In this document: positions 46,901 to 54,981 of the stretch, in pieces | Numbering within the stretch: the stretch's first letter is position 1 | How the letters are laid out: every line of letters starts with the position of its first letter | From: Clostridiales bacterium | GTDB lineage: Bacteria > Bacillota > Desulfotomaculia > Desulfotomaculales > VENG01 | Direction of reading: 5' to 3' | NCBI GenBank assembly: GCA_016278505.1 | Contig: JADQBQ010000001.1 | Span: 62,001 to 126,000 of the forward strand | Length of the DNA: 64,000 nucleotides | Program-made: the position numbers and the translations under genes | The notes under the pieces: generated by a model | What the model was told of the DNA's origin: nothing | The model's input: only the letters and a program-made list of their open reading frames with translations | The model's database searches: none

Positions 46901-48360
46901 GGTATCACAAACTCACTACCCTCTACCGGAACCGGGCGGCGGCGTCCACCTGAGTCTGCTTCTCCTAATTCATTGAGCATACACTCCAGCCCGGCAACCT
47001 TACCGCTGTCCTCTGTTATGGTCTTAGGACTGGTAAGCATCTGAAACTTAATGCCTTCCTCCAAGGCCTCATCAATTTCCTCCCGGGCAGCCGTAATCTC
47101 AGCCTCAGAGCGGCGGTAAACGATGGTGACTTCCTTCGCTCCCAGGCGTAACGCCGTCCTGGCCGCATCCATGGCAGTGTTACCACCGCCGATTACAGCA
47201 ACTCGCTTACCTATTTCTACCTTTTCACCCAGATTGGCATTCCTGAGCAGGTCAACACCGGAAATTACACCATCCAGCTCTTCTCCGGGCAAATTTAAGG
47301 ATACACCTTGATGAGCCCCCAGCGCCAGAAATACAGCTTTATATCCCTGCTGTTTTAATTCCTCTAGAGTAAAGTCCACCCCTAGCTTGCTGTTCAATTT
47401 AATTTCAATACCCTGTTTTTTCAGTAGGCCAATTTCCAGCTCCAGCACTTCTTTAGGAAGTCGGTATTCCGGAATCCCTACACGGAGCATCCCCCCGGCA
47501 GCGGACAAGGCTTCAAACACAGTAACCTGGTAGCCAAGTTTAGCCAGCTGATAAGCGTTGGATAATCCTGCGGGTCCGGAACCGATTATAGCAACTTTTT
47601 CCTCTTTTGGTGAGTGGGTTTCAGGCAGGGGTAATAGTGCAGGATCACTGTAAGCTTGGTCCGCGGCAAATCTCTTTAACTCTCTTATGTTAACCGGGCT
47701 ATCCACACTTCCCCTGTGACATTGGGACTCACAGGGATGCGTACAGACCCTGCCGCATACGGCCGGCAAGGGGTTATTTTCGTAAATTAAGCTCCAGGAG
47801 TCTATGTATTTACCCATTTTAATCAATTGCACATATCCCTGGACGTTTACACCGGCGGGACAAGCGTCTCTGCAGGGCGGAGTGCCTTTCTTTTCAATGG
47901 CATATGCGGATGGCATGGCCTGGGCGTAAAGCTTATAAACAGCTTTTCGGTTACCCAGTTCGCCGTCAAATTCACTGGGAAGTTCCACTGGGCAGGCGGT
48001 GGCACATTCCCCACAGCCGGTACATTTATCTAAATCAACGTATCTTGCTTTTTCGTCCAACTTAACCCTAAAATTTCCAGGCTCACCATTAACTTCTTTC
48101 ACTTTTGCACCGGTAATAATATCAATGTTTAAATGCCTTCCTACATCTACCAGCTTAGGGGAGACAATACACATGGCGCAATCGTTGGTGGGAAATGTTT
48201 TGTCCAACCTGGACATGGTTCCCCCAATGGCAGGTTTCTCCTCCACCAGGTGCACCTTTAGCCCGGACTCAGCCAAATCCAAGGCGGACTGCATTCCGCT
48301 TATGCCGCCGCCAACGACCATAACCGAGCCTTTCACACCCTCATGTTCACTAATAGTCAC
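43924..48360 (-). CDS. hdrA: Giant HdrA with inserted GltD/NfnB-type NAD(P)H module (1478 aa)
   Basis: The same double HdrA plan as its neighbour, but about 470 residues (roughly 157-626) are inserted in the first module just before its second ferredoxin motif. The insert starts 'CRDACPAGVNVQGYVQLI', contains 'VCTHPCESQCHRG', an FAD motif 'IIGSGPAGLSNAYQLAKLG', a second dinucleotide motif 'VIGGGNTAMDAARTALRLGA' and 'FAAGDVVTGPATVIDAIGAGKKAA', the order of glutamate synthase small chain/NfnB, which binds NAD(P)H. HdrA then resumes with 'CLNCGVCSECGECVKVC'. The frame opens at 48402 (TTG), but AAGGAGGAATTTCCT precedes GTG 48360. First gene of unit iii. Confidence 0.93.
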   Translation of the reverse strand: MTISEHEGVKGSVMVVGGGISGMQSALDLAESGLKVHLVEEKPAIGGTMSRLDKTFPTNDCAMCIVSPKLVDVGRHLNIDIITGAKVKEVNGEPGNFRVKLDEKARYVDLDKCTGCGECATACPVELPSEFDGELGNRKAVYKLYAQAMPSAYAIEKKGTPPCRDACPAGVNVQGYVQLIKMGKYIDSWSLIYENNPLPAVCGRVCTHPCESQCHRGSVDSPVNIRELKRFAADQAYSDPALLPLPETHSPKEEKVAIIGSGPAGLSNAYQLAKLGYQVTVFEALSAAGGMLRVGIPEYRLPKEVLELEIGLLKKQGIEIKLNSKLGVDFTLEELKQQGYKAVFLALGAHQGVSLNLPGEELDGVISGVDLLRNANLGEKVEIGKRVAVIGGGNTAMDAARTALRLGAKEVTIVYRRSEAEITAAREEIDEALEEGIKFQMLTSPKTITEDSGKVAGLECMLNELGEADSGGRRRPVPVEGSEFVIPVDNVILAVGQKPDLSGLDTGIDVSKKNTVVASGETGVTSIAGVFAAGDVVTGPATVIDAIGAGKKAAFSIDRFLRGEEVSTVENNAGVKVADFPLHKSGNTQIPRVETTLVEPKERIKNFQEAAHGITEEKAHSEADRCLNCGVCSECGECVKVCQASAIEHTTKDKEEEIEVGAIILNPGADIYDPSELDYFGYKQSPNVLTSIEFERILSASGPYQGHMVRPSDGKEPSKIAWIQCVGSRNVKIDHDYCSSVCCMYAIKEAVIAKEHSPGDLETTIFLMDMRSYGKDFEKYYTRARDEQGVRFVKSRIFSVNPAPDGSDNLAIRYSDEEGNVYWEEFDMVVLSVGFKASCGSKELAKAAGVELNEFGFCKTQEFSKAMTTQQGIFASGVFAGPKDIPETVVDASAAAGYASRMLSEARGTLTKVKEYPPEKNVGKGKPRIGVFVCNCGINIGSVVNVPGVVEYANSIQNVVYAQEFLFTCSQDSVEKIKEIISEQDLTRVVVASCTPRTHAPLFQSALREAGLNPYLYEHVNIREHSSWVHRDNKPGATQKAKDLVRMAIAKVALLKPVTPTFTEVNHTSLVIGGGAAGMSASLSLAEQGFDVCLVEKEQQLGGHMKHIQYTLEGQDPQLELNNLIDQVTNNNRITVYTGAEIQDSDGYPGNYRTTIKVSDKIEELEHGGSILATGAGAARTEEYLYGRHPQVVTQVELEEKLAAGDGIDLESIVMIQCVGSRDQNRPYCSRICCQQALKNALKLKEINPRANIYILYRDIRSYGLMEKYYTRARQKGIIFIRYDEQEKPKVSDKDDNLSVTVKEHVLGELITIEPHLLVLSTGIVPNQENQRLSQLFKVPLDADGFLLEAHMKLRPVDFSAEGLYLCGLAHAPKLVGESVQQANAAAMRAATLLSKDKLENVGITATVNKKRCVGCGVCVESCSYNAREIDPINKVVKVTDVLCQGCGACVVACPNGATQQKGFEKSQMLAALRAALV

Positions 48361-48510
48361 AGGAAATTCCTCCTTAATTATAGCCAGCGAAATTGATTGC
48401 AAAAAAAAGACGCAACTTTAGCAGCCCCATGATTATAATATCTTCTAAGCTTCACAGGCTTAATAAAGCTTTAACATGGAATAGACATTTACGCCTCAAG
48501 GTTTTTTCTA

Positions 48511-48579
48511 CTATACTAGCGAAATATTACGCAACCATTATTTTTTGCCATTATATTTTAACCTATGTCAATTAGTCAA
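48511..48579 (-). promoter_or_regulatory. Promoter and Rex-like operator of the hdrA operon
   Basis: Minus strand: TTGACT (48579-48574), 18 bases, TATAAT (48555-48550), then about 17 bases downstream TTGCGTAATATTTCGCTA, whose core GCGTAATATTTCGC (48532-48519) is palindromic at 12 of 14 positions. The same arrangement occurs upstream of unit ii at 51476-51542. The 18-mer agrees with the Rex consensus TTGTGAAnnnnTTCACAA at most positions outside the spacer. Confidence 0.7.
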
Positions 48580-48760
48580 TATCTTTTATATAAATTTTCG
48601 AGACAATGTACATTTCAATTTTTAGAATTGTGTATAATGCAATTTATAATGCAATCTTCGACACACTTTCTAAATAATTTCGAAAATTTGTCCGTAAATA
48701 TATTGACAGAAATATTTGCCTGCGCTTATAATAGGAACAATATTTCAATAAATAGTCCAT

Positions 48761-48798
48761 AAAAAAACTGAAAACCCGAATTTACCGGGCTTCCAGTT
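48761..48798 (-). terminator. Terminator after the DsrK-like gene
   Basis: Minus-strand AACTGGAAGCCCGG / TTCGGGTTTTCAGTT hairpin followed by TTTTTT, about 35 bases after the stop. Confidence 0.75.
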
Positions 48799-48834
48799 AA
48801 TTAATTAATATTAATTATTATCATTTCACTTTTT

Positions 48835-50451
48835 TTACATCATACCGGCTTCCTCGTCGAGAAAGTCCAGGAAAGGCCGTTCAAATTGCGGCATAGCGTT
48901 TACCACCAGTTCCACCAGACCGCCGTAATGCACATTAAATTTGGCGGTAGTTTCATAGTAATCCAAAATATCTCTTATCGCCCCTTTACAGTTAGAGCAG
49001 GGGGCACAAACATATTTAGGTGTTTCAGGGTCTTCAATGGTATCCTGGAAAGCATTCAGGATTTGCTTGAACTTCATCCTGCTGGCTATCTTATTTCTGA
49101 ACTCAGGAAAATTAAAGGAGTTCATAATGGCAAATCCACTGCCGCCGCCACAGCAGTAATTTTGGGCTCCGTTAGGAGTCATCTCCCTGAATTGCGGGCA
49201 TATGGTATTAATAATTTCCCGCTGCGGCATGATAAGACCCATCATACGGGCCATATTACAAGGGTCATGCAAGGTAACGGGGAAGTTATTCCGCGAGGGG
49301 TCCTGCTTGATTGCTTTCTTTCTAATCAGATCCTGCAGTAGTGGAAGAAAGCTTTCCCGGGGAATATTATCTTCACCGGCCACATTACGGTCCATGCTTA
49401 CTGTTGCCGCCTTGTGGGCATGTCCACACTCACCAATCACGATTTTTCTGACACCAAGATCTCTGGCGGCTTTAAATTGCTGAATTCCAATTTTCTTGGC
49501 CTGGGCATCATCGTAGAAAAGGCCGTAGTTTACGTTATCGTATCCGATCATCTCGCTGCTGAGGGTCCAGTTTAGGCCTGCTTCTTCAAAGATGATAGCA
49601 AAGGCTGCCGGATTTTCGGGCCAGGCCAAAAACTCACCGGCATTATGAGTTAAAAGGATATCCGCTCCTTTTTTGTCCATGGGGATTTTATATTCTTTAC
49701 CGGTCTTATCGTACATATCTTCTTCAATAAATTCAATTACGTCTAATAAAGCTGCCTTATTCAGACCGGTGCTAGATCCAATTTTTAACTGGTTAACTGT
49801 TCCTTTTTCGTGTAGTGGTTTGGGAGCAATCCCCATTTCCATACTAAAGATCTTTCTGATTTCCCTGGCTAAGAGCCCGTTATCAAGGCCCAAAGGACAA
49901 GTTTGGGCACAGCGCCGGCAAAGGTTGCAACGGTAGGCCAACTCTCCCAGTCGCAGGATGGTCTCAATGTTTAAATCAATGTCTCCGCCGATGAAGCGGT
50001 TTACCAGGCTATCTCCGTTTTTATGTTTTCTGTATATTTTACGTAGTACTTCGGAACGAAAGATGGGCCTGTATATTTCTGTTTCACCACTGGATTTAAA
50101 GGTGTGGCAGGCCTCTGAACAAGTGTTACACTTGGCACAGTATTCGAAGGAAAGCGCCAGGGGCTGTAGATAACCCCGGTTGGTTTGGTCAGAAAAAAGT
50201 TTGTCCAGGCCACTAAGAAATTTTTTGATCATTTCTTGTTCTTCTTCTTTTGTTTTGGGCCTTGCCAGGGTGTCATTGCCCACAAACCCGTCCAGGCTGG
50301 TACAGAAGTCTTCTTTCCATGTGTCTTTAACGGGTTTAAATTCAGGTTCCATACCCGGCTTGTCATATGGGGCGGGCAGAGGCATCAATTTTTCCGGCCG
50401 GACTAGGACGTCCGATGTTTTGCCCATATCTTGAGGTTTTATATTATCCAT
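48835..50451 (-). CDS. DsrK/HmeD-like iron-sulfur protein with CCG domain
   Basis: A 538-residue cytoplasmic protein: two [4Fe-4S] motifs 'CAKCNTCSEACHTF' and 'CNLCRRCAQTCPLG', then a CCG-type catalytic domain with 'ECGHAHKAA', 'HDPCNMARMMG', 'NYCCGGGSGFA' and 'CAPCSNCKGAI'. This is the plan of DsrK/HmeD, which couples menaquinol to a thiol/disulfide (DsrC trisulfide in sulfate reducers). It lies 35 bases downstream of the membrane partner gene. Whether it is the DsrK of sulfite reduction or a paralogue serving the Hdr system is open. Confidence 0.88.
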   Translation of the reverse strand: MDNIKPQDMGKTSDVLVRPEKLMPLPAPYDKPGMEPEFKPVKDTWKEDFCTSLDGFVGNDTLARPKTKEEEQEMIKKFLSGLDKLFSDQTNRGYLQPLALSFEYCAKCNTCSEACHTFKSSGETEIYRPIFRSEVLRKIYRKHKNGDSLVNRFIGGDIDLNIETILRLGELAYRCNLCRRCAQTCPLGLDNGLLAREIRKIFSMEMGIAPKPLHEKGTVNQLKIGSSTGLNKAALLDVIEFIEEDMYDKTGKEYKIPMDKKGADILLTHNAGEFLAWPENPAAFAIIFEEAGLNWTLSSEMIGYDNVNYGLFYDDAQAKKIGIQQFKAARDLGVRKIVIGECGHAHKAATVSMDRNVAGEDNIPRESFLPLLQDLIRKKAIKQDPSRNNFPVTLHDPCNMARMMGLIMPQREIINTICPQFREMTPNGAQNYCCGGGSGFAIMNSFNFPEFRNKIASRMKFKQILNAFQDTIEDPETPKYVCAPCSNCKGAIRDILDYYETTAKFNVHYGGLVELVVNAMPQFERPFLDFLDEEAGMM

Positions 50452-50486
50452 ACAGTGTGTCCACCTCTCCGATTACTCTCTTACTG

Positions 50487-51398
50487 TTATTTTTTTTCCG
50501 GGGCAGCAGTACCGTGGTGATGAATGTGGGGTGCCGACCACATTGTGCTGGGCTTGTAACTCAGATTTTCTTTAACTTTTGCTTCCATCTTGGAGTTCCT
50601 TAAGTTGGGTTCATTTTCCCATAATACTTTATGAAAGGCGAAGTATTTGCCTACATAGTGACTCATTTTGGTCTGGGGAATATAGATCATTAAAGCGCCC
50701 AGTAGGACAATGTGTACAGTTAAAGCAGCATTGGTCGTAATGGGCGAGAAAGTTATCAGCCCTTTAAATATCTCGCGGCCGTAATTAAAGGCCGGGTCCA
50801 CGCTCCATACTACCAGCCCTGATAGCGCTACAGCAAAAAGAAAAAGTAGGTTAAAGTATTCCTGCGGGGTTGTATATTTACTGAATACATTATTGACTAT
50901 TCTTTTGATGACCAGTCCGCCGGAACCAATTGTCAACAAGGCTACACCTGCGAGTCCTGCATATAAGGTGAGATAATAAATAATTGCGGCCACTGGGCTG
51001 GTGTTAACGGCAACTATCGGTGTCCCCGTTAATTCCACGATTGCTCCAGCCAGCAGCAGAACAGTCCACAGTCCCAACAAGTAAATCCCCAAATGAAGTG
51101 AGTAGCTTAGGTACCACTGCCTCTTTTGATTGACAAAAAGGTTTTTGATAAAGAGCATCTCTTTTAGCATTTCTTTCATTTCACCCATATGAGAAACTTT
51201 TCTGGGCTTTGTCCAGTACTCCAATTCCTCGTAATAGGACCCGCCGTAATGACCCCTTTCACCCGGCTCCTTGGGCACAGGATAGAGTTCCCATCGTCCA
51301 TGTAGGGGCATTTTAGCGTATTGGCATGCCCGGTAAATGGACAGGCCGATAAAAGCCCCTATAGACACGTAAATAAATAGTAATAGTGCCAAGTTCAC
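50487..51398 (-). CDS. DsrM/HmeC/NarI-like membrane cytochrome b subunit
   Basis: A 303-residue membrane protein with an N-terminal helix, a 70-residue cytoplasmic loop and then four or five helices. His residues in 'YSLHLGIYLLGLW' and 'ALTVHIVLLGALMIY', plus 'FAFHKVLW', are placed to bind two b haems as in NarI/DsrM. It anchors the DsrK-like partner and exchanges electrons with menaquinone. GTG start at 51398 after AAAAGGAGGAATT. First gene of unit ii. Confidence 0.9.
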   Translation of the reverse strand: MNLALLLFIYVSIGAFIGLSIYRACQYAKMPLHGRWELYPVPKEPGERGHYGGSYYEELEYWTKPRKVSHMGEMKEMLKEMLFIKNLFVNQKRQWYLSYSLHLGIYLLGLWTVLLLAGAIVELTGTPIVAVNTSPVAAIIYYLTLYAGLAGVALLTIGSGGLVIKRIVNNVFSKYTTPQEYFNLLFLFAVALSGLVVWSVDPAFNYGREIFKGLITFSPITTNAALTVHIVLLGALMIYIPQTKMSHYVGKYFAFHKVLWENEPNLRNSKMEAKVKENLSYKPSTMWSAPHIHHHGTAAPEKK

Positions 51399-51434
51399 AA
51401 TTCCTCCTTTTAATATTATAATTATATTAGATAG

Positions 51435-51465
51435 AGTTGCAAAAGAAATGTCTCATTTTGCAACT
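51435..51465 (-). other. Perfect inverted repeat in the 5' UTR of unit ii
   Basis: AGTTGCAAAA / TTTTGCAACT, 10-bp arms with an 11-base loop, between the promoter/operator and the ribosome site. No T-run follows. It could be an mRNA-stability hairpin or a second operator. Confidence 0.55.
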
Positions 51466-51475
51466 TTTACTATTA

Positions 51476-51542
51476 TACTAGCGAAATTTTGCGCATTGAT
51501 TATTTTTCTGTCATTATATTCGAAAATACTATGGCTCGTCAA
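51476..51542 (-). promoter_or_regulatory. Promoter and Rex-like operator of the DsrMK-like operon
   Basis: Minus strand: TTGACG (51542-51537), 18 bases, TATAAT (51518-51513), then ATGCGCAAAATTTCGCTAGTATAAT. The box GCGAAAT-based palindrome at 51494-51481 and the following CTAGTATA(A/G)TAG are shared with the hdrA promoter at nearly the same distance from the -10 (36 and 37 bases). Confidence 0.7.
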
Positions 51543-51671
51543 CCATTTACCTTAACAATCAGCCACTTCTAAAAGTTAGGTTTATAATTAATAGAAAGGT
51601 AAAGCCTCCAAATAGCACGCTAAAATCATTTTACTTATAGCGCGCTTGTCAATATTTTAAAGTATCACAAA

Positions 51672-51713
51672 AATATCCCACCGTGGCCACTCAAATAGCC
51701 TCGGTGGGATATT
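51672..51713 (-). terminator. Terminator after the fumarate reductase operon
   Basis: Minus-strand AATATCCCACCG / CGGTGGGATATT hairpin, 18-base loop, followed by TTTTTG, 25 bases past the frdA stop. Confidence 0.9.
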
Positions 51714-51737
51714 TTAATACTAATTATAATTAATAAA

Positions 51738-53336
51738 TTAACCGCTGATTTTATAACGGTAGTCAGGAATAAGAATAGGAGAAACTCTTTCATTTAATCC
51801 AAGCTTGTCTAATTCTTGGTTATACTCAGCAGCATGCTCCAGGTTAAGTTTGCCAACTTTAACATTCTTGATCTTCTCAGCGGCATTCATACCGGCACGA
51901 CGGCCAAATACCAAAATGTCCAGCAAAGAGTTACCCATCAAGCGGTTACGCCCGTGTACTCCACCGGCACACTCACCTGCGATATAAAGGCCTTCAATTT
52001 CAGTTTCAGCTTTATCGTTAATTAATACACCGCCATTCTGGTAATGCAGAGTGGGGTAAATAATAATGGGAGTCTCATCCATCTTAATACCGAAGTTATC
52101 AAACATACGGAACATGGCCGGGAGTTCTTCTTGTACAGTACCCTTACCATGGATAATATCAATCATCGGTGAATCCAACCATACACCGGAACCACTGGGC
52201 ACTGTTAAGCCTTTACCGCGCTCACGACATTCACGGATAATGGCTGAGGAAACAGCGTCCCTTGTTTCCAGCGGGTAAAAGAACTGTTCACCTTCAATGT
52301 TTACCAGCTGAGCACCCAAACCACGCACTTTCTCTGTTACCAACTGTCCCACAACCTGTTCGGGAAAGGCAACACCGGTGGGGTGAAACTGGGTAGCATT
52401 CAAAAATGCCAACTTGGCACCTGCCCGGTAACTCATGATAATACCGTCTGCTGTAGCACCATAGTGGTTTGTGGTAGGCGACTCATTAATGTGCAGGCGC
52501 CCTGATCCGCCGGTAGCCATAATAACAGCCTTAGCCCTGACTATATAATACTTTTCAGTTTCCATATTATACAGTATTGCACCTGCTACTTGTCCCTGAT
52601 CATCTTTCAAAAGCTCTACAGCCGGGGCAAATTCAAGCACCTTAACACCCCTGTTACGAGCCTCATCCCGCAATGTACGCATTATTTCGGCACCGGTATA
52701 GTCATGGGCGAAGTGCATACGCCTGCGTGAAGTACCGCCGCCGTGAATGGTATTCATTGTGCCATCCGGGAACTTGGAGAACATTGCACCAAAATTCTCA
52801 AGCCACTCAATACAAATGGGAGCGTCGCTTACCAACGCGCTAACCAATTCGGGAATGTTTAAAAAGCCACCACCGCCCATAACATCCAGATAATGGATAG
52901 GGGGTGAGTCGTTTTCCTTGTCGGCAGCCTGAATACCGCCTTCTGCCATCATTGTATTGGCATCACCATGACGCAGCTTGGTAGCCATCAGAACGTCAGC
53001 CCCGCCCTCAGCTGCCATAATGGCCGCGGAAGTACCGGCGCCGCCGCCGCCGATAACCAATACATCTACATCAAAATCTATTTTTTCCAGATCTACGTCC
53101 GCCGGGTCAACCCAGGAACGACTCTCCAGTATATCAACGTGCTCATGGGGCAGTGCATCACCCTTGTTTGGTCCAAGCTGCACCGGCCTCATTGCCCCGT
53201 CCATATAGTCCGGGTGAAAACCACGCAGTAATTTATTCTTTTCTTCTACATTTATACGGGGAAAGGTTTCGCTCATGCGCTTTTCCCTGGTTTGCTCAAC
53301 AACCTTTATTAACTCCAGCATTTCCGCTGTGTACAT
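51738..53336 (-). CDS. frdA: Fumarate reductase/succinate dehydrogenase-type flavoprotein
   Basis: A 532-residue FAD enzyme of the SdhA/FrdA family. FAD motif 'VLVIGGGGAGTSAAIMAAEGG'; 'QFHPTG' with the active-site His; 'YIAGECAGGVHGRNRLMGNSLLDILVFGRRAG', the standard flavin-binding end. At the place of the covalent FAD His (SHT-x-x-A-x-GG) it has 'ANTMMAEGG', so the FAD is probably non-covalent, as in NadB. There is no membrane anchor gene; it sits with HdrC/HdrB-like subunits and so may transfer electrons between fumarate/succinate and thiols or a soluble carrier (Tfr-like). Last gene of unit i. Confidence 0.9.
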   Translation of the reverse strand: MYTAEMLELIKVVEQTREKRMSETFPRINVEEKNKLLRGFHPDYMDGAMRPVQLGPNKGDALPHEHVDILESRSWVDPADVDLEKIDFDVDVLVIGGGGAGTSAAIMAAEGGADVLMATKLRHGDANTMMAEGGIQAADKENDSPPIHYLDVMGGGGFLNIPELVSALVSDAPICIEWLENFGAMFSKFPDGTMNTIHGGGTSRRRMHFAHDYTGAEIMRTLRDEARNRGVKVLEFAPAVELLKDDQGQVAGAILYNMETEKYYIVRAKAVIMATGGSGRLHINESPTTNHYGATADGIIMSYRAGAKLAFLNATQFHPTGVAFPEQVVGQLVTEKVRGLGAQLVNIEGEQFFYPLETRDAVSSAIIRECRERGKGLTVPSGSGVWLDSPMIDIIHGKGTVQEELPAMFRMFDNFGIKMDETPIIIYPTLHYQNGGVLINDKAETEIEGLYIAGECAGGVHGRNRLMGNSLLDILVFGRRAGMNAAEKIKNVKVGKLNLEHAAEYNQELDKLGLNERVSPILIPDYRYKISG

Positions 53337-53391
53337 TTTGTCACCATCCTTTTCTCATTATCACGAGCAGCCACAATTCATACGGGCAGCT

Positions 53392-54072
53392 TTATTGCTC
53401 CATATCGCGATCATCGTAAATCTTGGTAAGCTCTTCTTGACTCTTACCCATCAGATCGTTCAATTCGCCATCGAACTTACCGGACTTTATTTCCTCCACC
53501 CGCTTAGCCAGGTGCTCAGCTTTGGGAATAATGTGGCGCCCGTAAAGCCTGCGGCACAAAATACCTACATTGTAATGAACAATCTCGGCAGGACAACGGG
53601 AAACACACAGCCCGCACATAATGCAGTCAAAGGACATGTGAGCCGCTTTTTCTACGTCACCGCGCTGAGCCGCAGCTATATAGTCCATAACATCAAGGCC
53701 CTGTGGGCAAATCTTGGTGCACTGGTTACAGCCCAAGCAGCGAGTTACTTCCGGATAGTGCGTAAGAATGGTGGATAGCTCAGGAGTAAGTTCTTGTAAG
53801 TCATAAGTTGACCGGTTAGCAGGATAGAACGGAATCTGGGCTAAATACATTCCTTCTTCCGCTTGCAACTGGCAAGCCAGTCCACTCCGCAGGCGAAAAT
53901 CACCGGGCTTCCTATACACAGTACCACAAGCACCACAGAAACCGCCCCGGCAGCCACAACCCCTGACAAACTGGTAACCGGCAAATTCCATGGCTTTCAT
54001 AATGGTTACCCCGGCAGGAACTTCATACTGCTTGTTCATAATATAAATGTTGACCATTTTTTCTTCAGGCAT
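53392..54072 (-). CDS. Iron-sulfur subunit of the Frd-Hdr complex
   Basis: A 226-residue protein with an N-terminal plant-type [2Fe-2S] domain ('GCGCRGGFCGACG', last Cys in 'GLACQLQ') and two [4Fe-4S] motifs, 'CLGCNQCTKICPQG' and 'CIMCGLCVSRCPAE'. The third cluster of a true SdhB is normally [3Fe-4S]; here both C-terminal motifs have full sets of four Cys, as in TfrB-like proteins. It wires the flavoprotein to HdrC/HdrB. Confidence 0.88.
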   Translation of the reverse strand: MPEEKMVNIYIMNKQYEVPAGVTIMKAMEFAGYQFVRGCGCRGGFCGACGTVYRKPGDFRLRSGLACQLQAEEGMYLAQIPFYPANRSTYDLQELTPELSTILTHYPEVTRCLGCNQCTKICPQGLDVMDYIAAAQRGDVEKAAHMSFDCIMCGLCVSRCPAEIVHYNVGILCRRLYGRHIIPKAEHLAKRVEEIKSGKFDGELNDLMGKSQEELTKIYDDRDMEQ

Positions 54073-54105
54073 ACGCTTGCCTCCTTATCATGCAATAGTT
54101 GCAAT

Positions 54106-54969
54106 TTAACCTTGTAACAACGGCTTAGGATCGACATAATTCTTTTCTAATCCCAGCTTCTCAACAGGCACGTCGAGAGCCACACCTAAAAGCTGAGTAA
54201 AATACAACACCGGTATTTTATCAAAACTACTGTCTTCTTCGGCTATTTTTTCTTGTATCCAATCGAGGTTAAATTGACAGAGTGGACAACTGGTGATAAT
54301 AACTTGGGCACCCTTCGCTTTCGCGCCCTCAAGGATTTCCCGCACTTTCTTAACCACCAAATCATATGTTTTCATTACCTGGTAAGACCCACAACATGTG
54401 GTCTTATACTTAAAGTCAACTGCCTCTGCTCCCATAGCACTAACTAAATCTTCCATGACTGTGGGATTTTCCGATTCCTCATCAAATTGCATCTCCGCAG
54501 CCGGGCGGGAAAGCATACACCCGTAGTAACTCGCCACTTTGATACCTTTCAACTTATTGTTGACCTTTTTCTGCAGGGTATCAAACCCAACATCATCCCG
54601 CAGCAGTTCCAAAGGATGAACAAGCTTTGTTTCGCCTGCATATTCCTCTTCTAAGAACTGGGTTAATTTTGTGCGAGTTTCTTCATCATTCTTAATAGCA
54701 TGATTAACACGCTTAAGCACGTTATAGCAAAAAGAACATACTGTAACCAGGCGACCGTCATCTTCTTTGGATGCATTGATTAAAATACGGGCTGCCGCTA
54801 CCTTACCCATGTAGTTATCTTGGGCCAGCGGATACACCGTCCCGCAGCAGGTCCATTCAGGCAGTTCGGCTACTTCCAACCCTAAAGCGGCCAGTGTTGC
54901 CCGTGTGGAGTCATCCAACCCCGTGGCCTTGGTCTTTAATGTACATCCCGGGAAATACGGAATGGCCAT
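54106..54969 (-). CDS. hdrB: HdrB-like subunit of the Frd complex
   Basis: A 287-residue protein with two CCG domains: 'PGCTLKT', 'TCCGTVY', 'CSFCYNVL' and 'YYGCMLSRP', 'TCCGSYQ', 'SCPLCQFNL'. It corresponds to SdhE/MfrE or the C-terminal half of TfrB, where it serves quinone- or thiol-linked electron transfer without membrane helices. It follows hdrC by 12 bases and precedes the iron-sulfur subunit. Confidence 0.92.
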   Translation of the reverse strand: MAIPYFPGCTLKTKATGLDDSTRATLAALGLEVAELPEWTCCGTVYPLAQDNYMGKVAAARILINASKEDDGRLVTVCSFCYNVLKRVNHAIKNDEETRTKLTQFLEEEYAGETKLVHPLELLRDDVGFDTLQKKVNNKLKGIKVASYYGCMLSRPAAEMQFDEESENPTVMEDLVSAMGAEAVDFKYKTTCCGSYQVMKTYDLVVKKVREILEGAKAKGAQVIITSCPLCQFNLDWIQEKIAEEDSSFDKIPVLYFTQLLGVALDVPVEKLGLEKNYVDPKPLLQG

Positions 54970-54981
54970 TTTATCCCTCCT

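Larger units (their letters stand above)
48361..48834. other. Regulatory intergenic region between units ii and iii
   Basis: Holds the unit iii promoter and operator (48511-48579), a 150-base leader before the HdrA start, and the terminator of unit ii (48761-48798). The middle is very AT-rich and shows no ORF. Confidence 0.6.

Noticed and set aside
46349-47044. 231-codon plus-strand ORF
   Set aside because: Lies wholly antisense to the GltD module of HdrA; it has no ribosome site or family features and its composition reflects the codons of the real gene.
43924-48360. HdrA-GltD as an assembly chimera between two loci
   Set aside because: The frame is intact for 1478 codons, the insertion falls at a domain boundary, and the surrounding HdrA parts differ from those of the neighbouring paralogue throughout.
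48835-51398. Assigning the membrane pair as the true DsrMK of sulfite reduction
   Set aside because: Size and motifs fit, but dsrC/dsrAB are not nearby and HmeCD-like paralogues have the same architecture, so only 'DsrMK/HmeCD-like' is supported.
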